This document shows positions 23,329 through 34,149 of a stretch of DNA of 64,000 bases, piece by piece. The notes below the pieces were generated by a model. That model worked only from the letters and a program-made list of their open reading frames with translations. It did not search any database and was not told the DNA's origin. Source of the stretch: Cercis canadensis (lineage: Eukaryota > Streptophyta > Magnoliopsida > Fabales > Fabaceae); contig QAOA01007606.1 of the NCBI GenBank assembly GCA_003255065.1, positions 1 to 64,000 on the forward strand, written 5' to 3'. Each line of letters starts with the position of its first letter. Position 1 is the stretch's first letter. A program made the position numbers and the translations under genes.

Positions 23329-23412
23329 TTGGTGCAGTATTTTGATGAGAAAAATAAGCTAATTATGGAACTATTGGACAATCAAAATCTTGGAAAACTT
23401 GTTAGTGAGTAA
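23329..23412 (+). pseudogene. GIF/SSXT (GRF-interacting factor) exon fragment, copy 3
   Basis: After acceptor tgttgcag the sequence codes 27 residues beginning LVQYFDEKNKL and containing LLDNQNLGKL, then reaches a stop at 23410. This is the core of the SSXT domain (QQYLDENKKLI..ILDNQNLGKL in plant GIF/AN3 proteins). The bases at 23405..23410 read GTGAGT, an ideal donor, so the piece is an exon with both splice sites. No other GIF exon is nearby. GIFs are co-activators that pair with GRFs and SWI/SNF remodellers to promote leaf cell proliferation (family knowledge). Confidence 0.8.
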
Positions 23413-23611
23413 GAAATTTCCCAAAGATTATTGCCTGATTTGGATGTGGAGAGAAAAAAAGAGGAAAGAAAATGGAGAAAAGAGAAAAGTAGAGAGAAAA
23501 CTATTTTCTCTGCTGTGTTTGGATGAACAGAAAATGAGGGAGAAGAAAATATGAAGAAAAATATTTCTTTCTTGTTCGGATACATATAAAATTGGAGGAA
23601 AGAAAAATTAT

Positions 23612-24118
23612 TTGTGTAAAATGTTAAAAATATCTTTAAACAAGTGTAAATTTATATGAATCCTAATTTAATAATTATTGCATGACCAAAAAAGTTAATA
23701 ATTATTATTCACTAGTCTAATGGTTTTTGCTTATATGTCCAATACTTTTTATTTTTATCTTAACATACCTGGCCCATAATGCAATATTCATCCCGTGGCT
23801 TGTTTTTGGCTCTTTAATTTGGACTACTTTGTTAATTCAAGTTTATAGTTGTTGACATTTTGATCTTCACAACTGACTTTAGTGTCTATTGAATAAGAAT
23901 AGTATATGTTGGAACTCGAGAAGATGATCATCTTTGCTCTCTGGTTTACATTTCTCATAAACGTGGGTTGATGTAACTCATGGTCATCTATTCATAAGCA
24001 ATTTTTTTTTTTTTTTTTGTAATCCATTAACCTTGGTCTGACACCTCCTCTGTGTTAGCCCCACAGTCCTCCAACCTCAATTTTAATAATAACAAATGAC
24101 ATATTCACTCAGTTTTGA
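23612..24118. repeat. dispersed repeat C, copy 2
   Basis: Matches 4255..4780 and 39540..40141 (ccgtggcttgtttttggctc, aaacgtgggttgatgtaact). It belongs to a longer duplication shared with 39180..41090 that includes the GIF exon and the copia LTR. Confidence 0.65.
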
Positions 24119-24733
24119 TGTTGAGAAAAATAACGAAGCGGTGAACAATGAAAATAATTAACTATTCGGAAATAAAAATAGTAATTGTGGAAGAAAAAAG
24201 AGACCAAGAATTTTAACATGAAACATCCTCTATCGTTGAGGGAAAAACCACAGGATCAACTCCAAAAAATTGTGATAAAATTGGTACAATGTTTACACTC
24301 AATCCTAAAATATCGCACAATTTTATCACACAATATTTTTTTCTATGGGACACTCAGATATTTCTCACTCTTTGTGGTGTGATACCCACAGCTCTTTATG
24401 GTTGCGATATTTCAAAGCACTCTTTCCCTCTTTAAATTGCTCTTCTTCTCTCTCTCTTTGCACCTATTGATGTAGAAATCTTCCCCGTTTATTGAAGATT
24501 GCATTCTGCTAGTGCTGAATTTCACCATGTGAAATAAGCCATTGTGCTCCATTTTTTATTCCTGCAATCAATGGCTTACTTCACAGCCTATGCATAGCTT
24601 CTCCGTCCTTTGCATTTCATACACTCAACCACTCCATTTTCTTAAGCAGCACCTCTTCTCATTAATGCCATTCAACCAGCCACCAACAAGCCTATTTCTA
24701 GAGTTTATAGGCTCAGGTGTGCATGTCTTTCAT

Positions 24734-25326
24734 GTTGAAATAGTTTGTAAATATGCTAATAATTAACCAAGTTCTACATTGGTTAACTTAGAGTATGTAA
24801 AAGACTTTATAAATACAAACTAAAGTTATAAAGTAACTTTAGTTAAATGGGCACAAGCTCATTTGACAAGTCCAAATAGCCTAATAAGACAAAGTCCATT
24901 AATGGTCTTTGATTGACATCTTGGGCCTTGATCGATTTGACAAATATTTTAACATCGGTTTTAATATTTGGACCGGACCGGGTCAGCTCGGTTTGACCCG
25001 ATTCGGATGGTAGTTAATTAAATTAACAGGTTCAGATGAATAAACTCGAATAGACAATTGTGTCTGTTTTGAACAGACTGTTGTGACTATTTCAAACGGA
25101 CAATTGTGACTATTCCGAATAGACAATTATGTCTGTTAATTTCTGACCAATTATATTTGTTCATTCGTGTCTTTTCAACTCTATAAAAGGGAACACCCTA
25201 ATGCATTAGAATTCACTTTTCCATTGAGAGTTTTTGAGGGCTTTGTTGTATCTTGGGGTAACTTGCTTTTATAGAAAAGCAATATTACACTCAAGACAGT
25301 GTAATTGTTCACGCCTCAAAGCCAAC
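24734..25326 (+). mobile_element. probable solo LTR of a second family
   Basis: Sequence from TGTTGAAATAG to GCCAACA (TG..CA) breaks into the copia LTR. It has a TATA-like ctataaaag at 25181 and a downstream tgcttttatagaaaagc. The surrounding copia LTR is not simply interrupted: the right side restarts about 245 bp earlier in the LTR (25343 corresponds to 24488), so the join is chimeric and no clean target duplication is seen. Confidence 0.55.
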
Positions 25327-25718
25327 ATAGTTAGTCTCCATTACCGTTTATTGAAGATTGCATTCTGCTAGTGCTGAATTTCACCATGTGAAATCAGCCA
25401 TTGTGCTCCATTTTTAACTCCTGCAATCAATGGCTTACTTCACAGCCTATGCATAGCTTCTCTGTCCTTTGCATTTCATACACTCAACCACTCCATTTTC
25501 TTCAGCAGCACCTCTTCTCATTAATGCCATTCAACCAGCCACCAACAAGCCTATTTCTAGAGTTTATAGGCTCAGGTGTGCATGTCTTTCATGCACCCAA
25601 TTTTTCCTTTTTTTATTTTTCTCACATTTACAATGCAATTCTTTTAATTGCACCATTGGGCTGCACCCCACAATTCTCTCCCTCCAGCTCATGAAGAGGA
25701 GAATATTATCTTAATTCT

Positions 25719-26655
25719 TCACTTGGAGTCCATGTCAGCAAGTCCGACACACAGTTCAAACTTTTCACGTGTTACTACTTTCGTCATCATGTCAGCGGGA
25801 TTTTTATTGGTGTGAATATTTTCTGCTTTGAACAAATTGTTTTCTAATGCTGATCGTAGCCAATGGTATCTCACGTGAATATGCTTGGCTCGAGAATGAT
25901 ACATAGCATTCTTGCTCAAATCGAAAGCACTTTGACTAACACAAAGTATTACGGACCTTTCCTGCTTCATTCCCAATTGTTGGAGAAATCTTTTCAATCA
26001 AAGCATTTCTTTTCCTGCTTCAGTAATAGCAATATATTCTGCTTTAGTTGTGGATAAGGCAAAACAGTTTTGCAGTTTGGATTGCCATGACACAACTCCC
26101 CCCGCAAAATTGGTTTAGCTTCTCCAAAGCACAGAGGCCTTTTAGAGCTACGTTTCAAATATCTCAAGATCCACTTCACAGCTTCCCAATGATTTCTACC
26201 AGGATTTGAAAGAAACCTCGTAACGACTCCCACTGCAGAGGAGTAAGGAATAGCTGCCATGTCTTCCTTCCTTTTCTTCTTGACTAGTGGAGCAGTTCTT
26301 TCTACTGAGTTTGAAATGATTGACCAATTGTGTGCTAACTGGTTTAGCACTCTTCATATAGACTCTTTTTCAATTTGCATACCATGTGCTTCTTCCCTTC
26401 GACTTCAAAACCTTCTGGTTGTGCCATGTAGATTTCTTCTTGTAAATCACCATGCAAAAACACAGTCTTGACATCAAGCTGCTCCACTTCAAGGTTCATG
26501 CTGGCTGCCAATGCTAGCACCGCTCGAATTGAACTCATTTTTACAACTGGTGAAAATATTTCATCAAAGTGAATACCTTTCTTTTGACTAAAACCTACCC
26601 ATTGCCGTATAGTACCCAGTGTCTTTTTTTTTTTTTTTCTTGCTCCAATCTTCAT
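25719..26655 (-). pseudogene. copia pol remnant (RT and RNase H)
   Basis: Minus strand 26655..26344 codes the start of the copia reverse transcriptase (QKKGIHFDEIFSPVVKMSS, LDVKTVFLHGDLQEEIYM), stopping just after KKSLY. Next, 26268..26150 codes IPYSSAVGVVTRFLSNPG, with the segment normally lying between the two AVG words deleted. Then 25997..25719 codes the RNase H tail (KNAMYHSRAKHIHVRYHWL, NPADMMTKVV). Several frames and deletions separate the blocks. It is dead. Confidence 0.85.
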
Positions 26656-27099
26656 CTGTCATTTTTTCTGCACGTTTTGATGCAGAAATCTTCCCCTTTT
26701 ATAGGAGAAGATTGCCTGCTGCTATTTCTGAATTTCACCATGTGAAATCAGCTTCTCATAGCCATCGTCCTCCATTTTTTACTCCTGCAATCAATAGCTT
26801 ACTTCACAGCCTATGCATAGCTTCTCCGTTCTATGCATTTCATGCACTCAACCACTCCATTTTTTTCAGCAGCACTGCTTCTCTTTCATGCCATTCAACC
26901 AGCCACCAACAAGCCTATTTCTAGACTTTATAAGCTCAGGCATGCATGTCTTTCATGCAACCAGATTTTCCTTTTCTTTTTATTTTTTTTTATTTTTTTT
27001 TCATTTTCGCATGTTCACACAATACGCAATGCAATTCTTTTATTTGCACCATAGGGCTGGACCCCACATACGAAGCATATCAAATTATTTTTTGATACA

Positions 27100-27660
27100 T
27101 TTGAGGTTTGCCTCAGAGTCTATTACATTAAGCCATTAAGATTACTGCCTTTTTTAACTTACTCACGTGAATAGTCCTCCATCATCTTTAATGTTCTTCC
27201 TCATGTAAATGCTACAAATTAATGGTTTACATGCATTGTTTTGTTGATGTGTCACTATTGATTTTTTTGCTTTAAATTTTACCTTTACAAATGCCTTTGT
27301 AGAATTCGCTTTCTTTAATTGCCATTGTTCCGCGCTATCCGGGATTCTGTGTTTGGTGTTTTTATTTAATGCATTTCTTTTATGGCAAGATTCATTTCAT
27401 TCTCCATGTATAAATTTATTGAAAGAAATCAGATTGTCTGATTGTTCTTCTGAACAAGGCAACTTGGTTATAGGGGCTAGGCTGGGCTCTTGGTGTTTTT
27501 GTGATCATTTTTCACTTGGTTCATGGAATCAAGAGTTTGTTAAATTTGAACATGAACATGGATGGAATGAATTGAAATGGAATAATCATTCTTGTCCTAT
27601 TTGTGTCAATCAGGAATGGAATATTAATTCATGTCATTTCATTCCATACTTACAAGCCTG
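27100..27660. repeat. diverged duplicate, unit 1 (pairs with 29365..29830)
   Basis: Shares catgaggtttgc-like sequence, cattaag, cttcctcatgtaaat and the run ggttcatggaatcaagagtt with 29365..29830. A 102-codon ORF (27353..27661) is open in this unit but is broken in the partner and matches no family I know. Confidence 0.55.
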
Positions 27661-29364
27661 ACAACTTCAGTATCACTTGAACATGTGTAGTTTGATAGAC
27701 ATTTGCTTATTAACTAAGTTGCATTTATTTTAATCAATTTTTTTTCACACATGCCCCTTGCCAATAGAATATAGCTTTACTAAACCGAAAAGTTTTCAGT
27801 ATGTTGAAATATTTGTCTTTGATCCTGGAAAATTTTCTTATCAGTGAAAAGGCCATCCCTTTCTGTTTCTATTTTTTTTTTGGTGAATGCTTTAGAGCTA
27901 CATCATTGGGATATAATTATTTTCTTGACAGACTCAAAAGAAAATTGTTTTCTAGGATTAATACATATAATTCAACAAATTCCATGCGCAAAGGAGGAGA
28001 CCTTGAGAAGTTGCAGCAGAAGAGAGAAAAAGTGAATCAATCTTTTGGGGATCTATTCTTCTGAGAAAGAGAAGGACAAGCATAGGTAAATGTTCTCAAC
28101 AGCAAGAGCGACATGCTCTTTATCTTACAAATTTCCCTTTAATTTAGATTAAAATTCAAAATGAAGAGTTCATTAGAGCTAAGGATTTAATTGCAGCAGC
28201 AGTGGCGGTTGTGGTTGTGGTGCATTGGAGGAAAATGTGCAGACGACAATAGAGGAAAGTTACTGTTGCATTAGCATCTCAAACTACAATATTCCACTAC
28301 AATTTAGGTTTTCTTGATAAAACTTTGATTCTCTACATTTTAGTATTCCTGGTTTTGCTTGCGAAAGGTTACATATATGTACTCCTCGTATATATGATTG
28401 ATTGAAATAAGTCTACAGTCTTGCAATATAACAATCATATTAAACGTAGATGGGAAAATCATTAAAACATGGAAAATGGGTCACAAATACCAAAATAAAT
28501 CATGTGTGAGCAGAAGATTAAACGACAACTCCTGTCATCGTTGGAGTTACTTAGTGTGTTGGTTACTTTTTTTTTGGCCTTGTATTTGGTACTTCAATCT
28601 TATCTGTTTTCCATGTTTCTCAACAAATGATATTTGTACACCAAAAACGTTGACAACAATCTGTATTGTCAGTTTAAAATTTTAGTGGCCTAAATTAACT
28701 CACCTGCAAGCATGTGGTGTAACTAGAACGATGGAAAAAAGAAAGAAAATAAGGGTATGTTTGATTCTGTTTTTGTTTTCTTGTTTTTAGAACAAATGTT
28801 TTGAGAATAAATTTTTGAAACATGTAAACAAAAGCAACCCTATCAAACAAGTTTTTTTGTTTTATTTTTTTCAAAAAATAAAAAAACAGTTTTTAAAAAC
28901 TGAAATCAAATAGACCCTAAAATTCTAGAACAACTCTTTGCACACTATCTTTTTGTATAATTCTACACCAGTGCTCAACCTCCTATAATTCCAACTTCTT
29001 TCGTTTTCAATGAGATTTGAATTTGGCAACTCAACTTTCGAAGTTCCCTCTTGAGAACTTTAATTCTTATTACACCAATCATTTTTTTTTTTTGTAGGGA
29101 ATAAAAAGAAATAAAAAAAAAAAAGCAAGAAAAAAGAAACACAATTCTTATTGATTAACTTAGTAAAAACTAATAAGTGTGCATAAATGTTGAGAGTCTG
29201 ACTTAATTTATCGGAAGGTCTAGCTTCTAACCTTTCTGTCTAACATAACAAAACAAACTGAAAAAAGGCACTATGTGCTTAATATCAATCCTATATGCAT
29301 TCAAGTATCTAATAGGAGGAAGTTGTTATAATCTGAAGGAAATTTGAAATTTATATCTTTTAAA
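27661..29364. other. no gene identified
   Basis: Contains an 87-codon ORF (27801..28064) and, at 28150..28255, a short alanine/valine-rich reading. Neither resembles a known family and neither has a good context. A 167-bp MITE lies at 28752..28918. Confidence 0.4.
28752..28918. mobile_element. 167-bp hAT-like MITE
   Basis: The ends are agggtatgtttgatt and, in reverse complement, agggtctatttgatt, matching at 13 of 15 positions. The centre is T-rich then A-rich and can pair along most of its length. No clear 8-bp target duplication remains. Confidence 0.55.
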
Positions 29365-29830
29365 ACTACATGAGGTTTGCATCAGAGTCGGTCACATTAA
29401 GTCATGAAGAGCACTGTCTTATTTAACTTAGTCAAATGAATAGCCCTTCATCTTCTTTAACGCTCTTCCTCATGTAAATACTCCAAATTTAATGGCTTAC
29501 ATGCATTGTTTTTTAGACCCATCACTATAAATTGTTTTTGTTATTCAATTTATCACTATAAATGCCTATGTTGAATTTAATGCCATTGTTGCTCACTATG
29601 CAGATTCTCTGTTTGGTTTTCTCTAACGGCAAGATACATTACCTTCTCCAGATAAAATGAAATCAAATTGCTTGGTTGTTCCTCTACACAGGGAAATTTG
29701 GTTGTAGCAGGAAAAGTTTCGGGTATTTGTGTAATCATGTATACTCCCTTTCAAGAAAAATACTTGGTTCATGGAATCAAGAGTTTTGTTGAATTTGAAT
29801 AGGAATGGTGATGGAATGCAAAAGAAACCG
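29365..29830. repeat. diverged duplicate, unit 2
   Basis: Partner of 27100..27660 with many substitutions and indels, indicating an old duplication. Confidence 0.55.
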
Positions 29831-30143
29831 TTTAAAATTTTGGGTCAATTTTGTATTTATTCAAGTTATTAAGTCAAACTCTTAATAGGTCCACTATACA
29901 CATTTTTCCAACACCTTGAAAAAAAAGAGAGCAATCATTTTTGTGTGAGTGTTTGTGTTTTTTTTCGGTAGTTAAATAACTAATGCATTTGCAATCATTT
30001 ATTTGTAATAGAAAAGTAATAGTATATATTAGAATTTCATTCACGAAGATCACTTGAGTTCAAATTTACTTTTAGGATAAACTACAATAATAACCCTTTA
30101 ATTTTTCTTATCAAAAGAAAAATAATAACCCCTTAATTTTCAT

Positions 30144-33100
30144 TGTCGCAACGTCCCTTTCGGGAGCGCGATGCGGAGTGGCGAGATCCCCCCACGCGAG
30201 AAGGAATAAAAAGTTAATAATATGCAATAATATGTAAGAAAAGAATGGAGTCGCCACCAATCATTTTATTCTATTTTTAGCAAATAGAATGGTGTGATTG
30301 GACACCTAAATAATTTGGTCTACGTTCAGAGTTTGGATTCGGGGGTTGATTACGTGTAGGGAAGGTATTAGCACCCTACGACGTCCGTTCTTAGAACGGT
30401 TACCCATTTAATCTCTAGTTATCTTTTTAAATGAATTAAGTTAGTCCTAACATTATAAAATAGATTAAAATTTTGTTAGGCTCTACCAGCACTTCTGGAA
30501 AAAACCTAAAGGATGCTTCAAGACTATTAGGTAGAGTTTGTGATTGTCATTACAATCCTCCCCAATCTATTCTATCATAAGCAAGTTTAACATTTTTTAT
30601 TATTCGAGTAATAACTACAAAACACAATTCCTTATGCATGTTAGAAAGATGAATTTAAGATTTGTTGAAAAAGATTTTTATCGGAGATATTTCTTTGGTC
30701 CACCAGTACATCTGGGAAGGCTAAAAGGACACTCCTCACCTCCGGAATGTCAAAGAGTCGCTGTCATTACAACTATCTTCGATTATTCCATCGTCGGTAC
30801 TTTTAACTCACATTAAGGTAATTAAAGCTACAATATTATATTTAGAAAGTGTTTGTTTGAAAATTATGCTCCGACAAAGATTTTTATCAAGGATTGACCT
30901 CATGCCCTGCCAGTACCTCTGGCCGAACTAGGGACATCCCTTTACCTCCGGAATATCGAAACCTCGTCATTATCATGACTAATTTCAATTATTCCCTCGT
31001 CAGTAATCTTTTTCTAGCATAATTAAAAATAATGTTAAGATGTAAGGAGATGAATTATAATGTAACAAATTAATACTATAAATGTGGCAATTAAAAGGAT
31101 AAAGACGATATTGAGAATTTTATTGGCCACACCAGTACCTCTGGCATAACCAAGAAATTTATCTCTCACCTCAGGAACACTAGAAAAAATTGTCGACACA
31201 ATTTTTCCTAACTTAATCCGTCGTCGGGTTGTGATTTTTGCTAAAAAGAATTGAGTATAATATGAAATAAATGAAACTTAATAAATGAAACTAAAATAAA
31301 TTAAGATTCTTGATATAAAGTAAGAGTAACAATAACAATAAAAAGGGTTACAAAGTAAATAAACAAATTTAAAATGACTCAAAAATAAATAAAGATCCTA
31401 AACATACATACAAAAGTAAAGATTTTAAAAAAAATAAAATGAAGGAAAGCCCAATCAAATGCATCACACATCATAAAAATAACCCCCAAAATAATAATAA
31501 TAATAATAATAATAATCTAGCCCAAATGAAGAAATGGCCTAATCTTAACAAAAAAAAGAAATAAAACACACAAATGGGCTGGCCCAATTCGGCCAGCCCA
31601 ATCAGCAAACCAAATGATCCAAAATTGCATGATATTCGGCCCAGTCCAAGGAAAAGGCTGAAGTAGTGTGGCTGATTGGCCCATTTCGGCCTTGGCCCAA
31701 TAGCAAACACAAATCAGCATTTGTTTTATGCAGCCCAGCAGAAATGAAGCAAGTGTTGGTCCAAGAAAAAGGCTAAAATAGTATTACTGATTGGCCCATT
31801 TCGTTTTTGGCCCAAATGAGGCTGAAATAATGTTACTTAAAGGACCCAAATCAGCCTTGGCCCAAAGCAAACAAATACAAAAGAAATGGAAACAAATGGA
31901 CACCAAAACTTAACCAAACCTTCGGCCCAGAGCAAAGGAAAATAAGACAACCACAAAAACATAACAGCAATAAGGCCTAGTAAACATAAATACACCAAAT
32001 AGAATTAGTAAATCACCTTAAAAATAGAAGAAATCAGAACAGGACACAGCATAAGAGCTATGCGGGAAGAAAACAGAGAGGAGATGCGGAGAACAAAAGG
32101 AAAAGATGCAGGTCTACCATCATCCCCCCCCTCTTGATCCAAACGAAAAGCACAAGTTTTCTCTCTATTTCTCCATTATTGATGGCTAAGGTAAGGGTTC
32201 TTCTCTCAATCTCTCAAGAAATTTCTCTCTTTCTTTCCATCGAACTCTTTCTCTCTCTAGAAACAAAATCTTTCTCTTTCTAAAATCTTCACTCTAATGT
32301 GGTTTACCTTTTGCTTGGATCAAATTTTATTATGCTTAATTCTTGATTTCATGCATGCACCTAAAGATTTTAGTTTCTAAGTTTTGCTCTCTTTAGCAAT
32401 TTGGGGATTTGGGGAATTTGGGTATAATTTACAAAGGGAGTTGATTCTCTCTTTTTTCTTTTCTCTGGTACCTCCATCTTAATAATCATATGCCTCTGCT
32501 TGTCTAAGCAAAAGGAATGGGAATGGGTGGAGCCACCACCATTGACGGTGCCACCCCCCCTTTTGTTGTCCGAAACCAAAATGAAAAAAAATGGCAAGGG
32601 ATTTTTGTTTATATATCAAAAATTATGGGTTGGATTTGTGCTCTGTATAGTGCTTAACCAAACAAGAAAAATAATAATAATAATAAAAAAAAAGAATTTA
32701 ACACAACAACAAAAAAAATGTAAGAGTGCTAGTACCTGAAAATTTTGGAATTTTCCCTGTGCGATTTTCCTGTTTTTTGGTGGTTTTTGCGTCTATGTAT
32801 TATATGGTATCTGTTTTCTCTCTATCTTGCTTCCCCTTCCCAATTCTCTCTATCTGTCCTTCTTTATACTTGCAGTGTCTGTGTATTGTTCTCTGTTCGT
32901 GTTTCTTTTCTTTCTATTTCTATTTCAGAAATTTTTTTTCGTCCCCCTGTCTGTGTATTGTGAGGCTTTTTATAGCCAAAGGTTTGAGCAAGTTGTCTGG
33001 TTAACTCCTAATGTAGTTTTCCTTTTCATGCTGCAAATGGGGACTGTAGGATGGGCGGCCGGACTGGTGAATGACACTTCGCCGAAAGCAAATTGCCGCC

Positions 33101-33250
33101 CAGAAGTCAGAAACGCAGAGATATCAATTTTGCTCTTTTTTTTTTTAATTTATTGTTATTAATAATAATATTTTTTGTATATTATTATTATGATGATTTT
33201 TTTGATTTTTGATTTCCTTTATTTCTTATTACATAATTTTGGTATCAACA
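30144..33250 (-). mobile_element. 3.1-kb solo LTR, Tat/Ogre-like
   Basis: On the plus strand it begins TGTCGCAACGTCCC and ends GGTATCAACA, with perfect 5-bp target duplication ttcat at 30139..30143 and 33251..33255. Near the left end the complement contains ATTGGTGGCGACTCC and the words gtaaccgttctaagaacgg and gtagggtgctaat, known from large plant Tat/Ogre-type LTRs. There is no PBS, gag or pol outside, so it is a solo LTR. It contains at least seven ggcccaa/ggcccag/ggcccat words between 31570 and 31930 and a TAA microsatellite. ORFs inside (for example 31471..31720 and 32726..33162) are low-complexity and not supported. Confidence 0.85.
31491..31516. repeat. (TAA)n microsatellite
   Basis: About eight to nine ataataat triplets within the solo LTR. 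Confidence 0.9.
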
Positions 33251-33255
33251 TTCAT

Positions 33256-33717
33256 CAATCCACGAATACAATAAAAATTATTTTAACCACACTTATGTGG
33301 CATCCAATGTATACTAAAATTCATTTAAATAAATATAGGTAAAATTCATTTATTTTCGTGCCAACACTTTGTTTGGTTTCATTTTCGTCCTTAATATTTT
33401 TTAAGCACACCAAGTTTGTCCCAAGCCCTAACTCCATCCAAATTCCTAATGGAAATTGTTGAATTGGCACCCTACTTTGACAAATATAAACAAAAGGCAC
33501 TGAACCTTCCAGCATGCATTAATCTCGTTCTCTTCATTTCACATAACAAAACAAGATCCATATATCAGACTATGGTAGTAACTGCAATAGCCCATCAAAA
33601 TAAAATTTTGAAACCCAGGACATGCTCAAATTTTGCAACTAATCTCACTCCAGTTCTTCTGATTCAAATTTATTCCTTCTTCAAATGTATGCTATAACAC
33701 ATTAATACAGTGTAGTC
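33256..33717. other. intergenic, no gene seen
   Basis: Between the solo LTR and the FAR duplication. The ORFs on both strands (33321..33515 and 33416..33697) overlap and match no family. Confidence 0.4.
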
Positions 33718-34149
33718 CTACTAACTTAAATATGCACATGGTGGTCATAACATATTGAGAACATCTTATTCATATCAAGAGAAAACATAACATGTTCATA
33801 TCCAAAGGAAGTATAACATTTTGATAAAATTGGCACAAAAGAAAGTTTTGGAACGAAATTGAAATTGAAAGCAAAGTTAAGGGATGAAAATTACTGTTTT
33901 GCCTAATTATTACAAACTCCAGTCAGTGTAAAACATCACTGAAATATATATTATTTCGTAGACATACATAAGACGCACTAGGCAGCTACTGATCCCTCTT
34001 TTCCTCCCCTTGTTGATTACTAATCAACTTATTACTACATCAATTATGCTGCTGTCGAATAAACTATAGCACACATAATCACTCTAGGAGGCATTTAAAC
34101 CTAGTACAATATTACAAGTTTTGATAAAAGCTTTCACCGAAATATTGCT

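Larger units (their letters stand above)
24119..27066 (-). mobile_element. rearranged Ty1/copia element, minus strand
   Basis: The left LTR starts at about 24119 (tgttgagaaaaataacg) and its end, ctgcaccccaca, is at about 25672. A different LTR and a partial repeat of this LTR lie between. Next to 25672 on the minus strand is a purine-rich polypurine tract (GCTGGAGGGAGAGAATTG). The interior (25719..26655) holds broken RT and RNase H pieces. A second partial LTR (26678..27066) directly follows. A PBS, gag and integrase are not visible. Confidence 0.75.

Noticed and set aside
24542..27139. Repeated ORFs with MHSFSVLCISYTQPLHF-type sequence (also at 40565)
   Set aside because: They are the same stretch of copia LTR in several copies, on the strand opposite the element; not a gene family.
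31471..31720. 79- and 67-codon ORFs on the minus strand
   Set aside because: Arise from the TAA microsatellite and the GGCCCA words of the LTR.
32726..33162. Membrane-like ORFs of 72-111 codons
   Set aside because: T/C-rich low-complexity sequence inside a solo LTR; three overlapping frames look alike.
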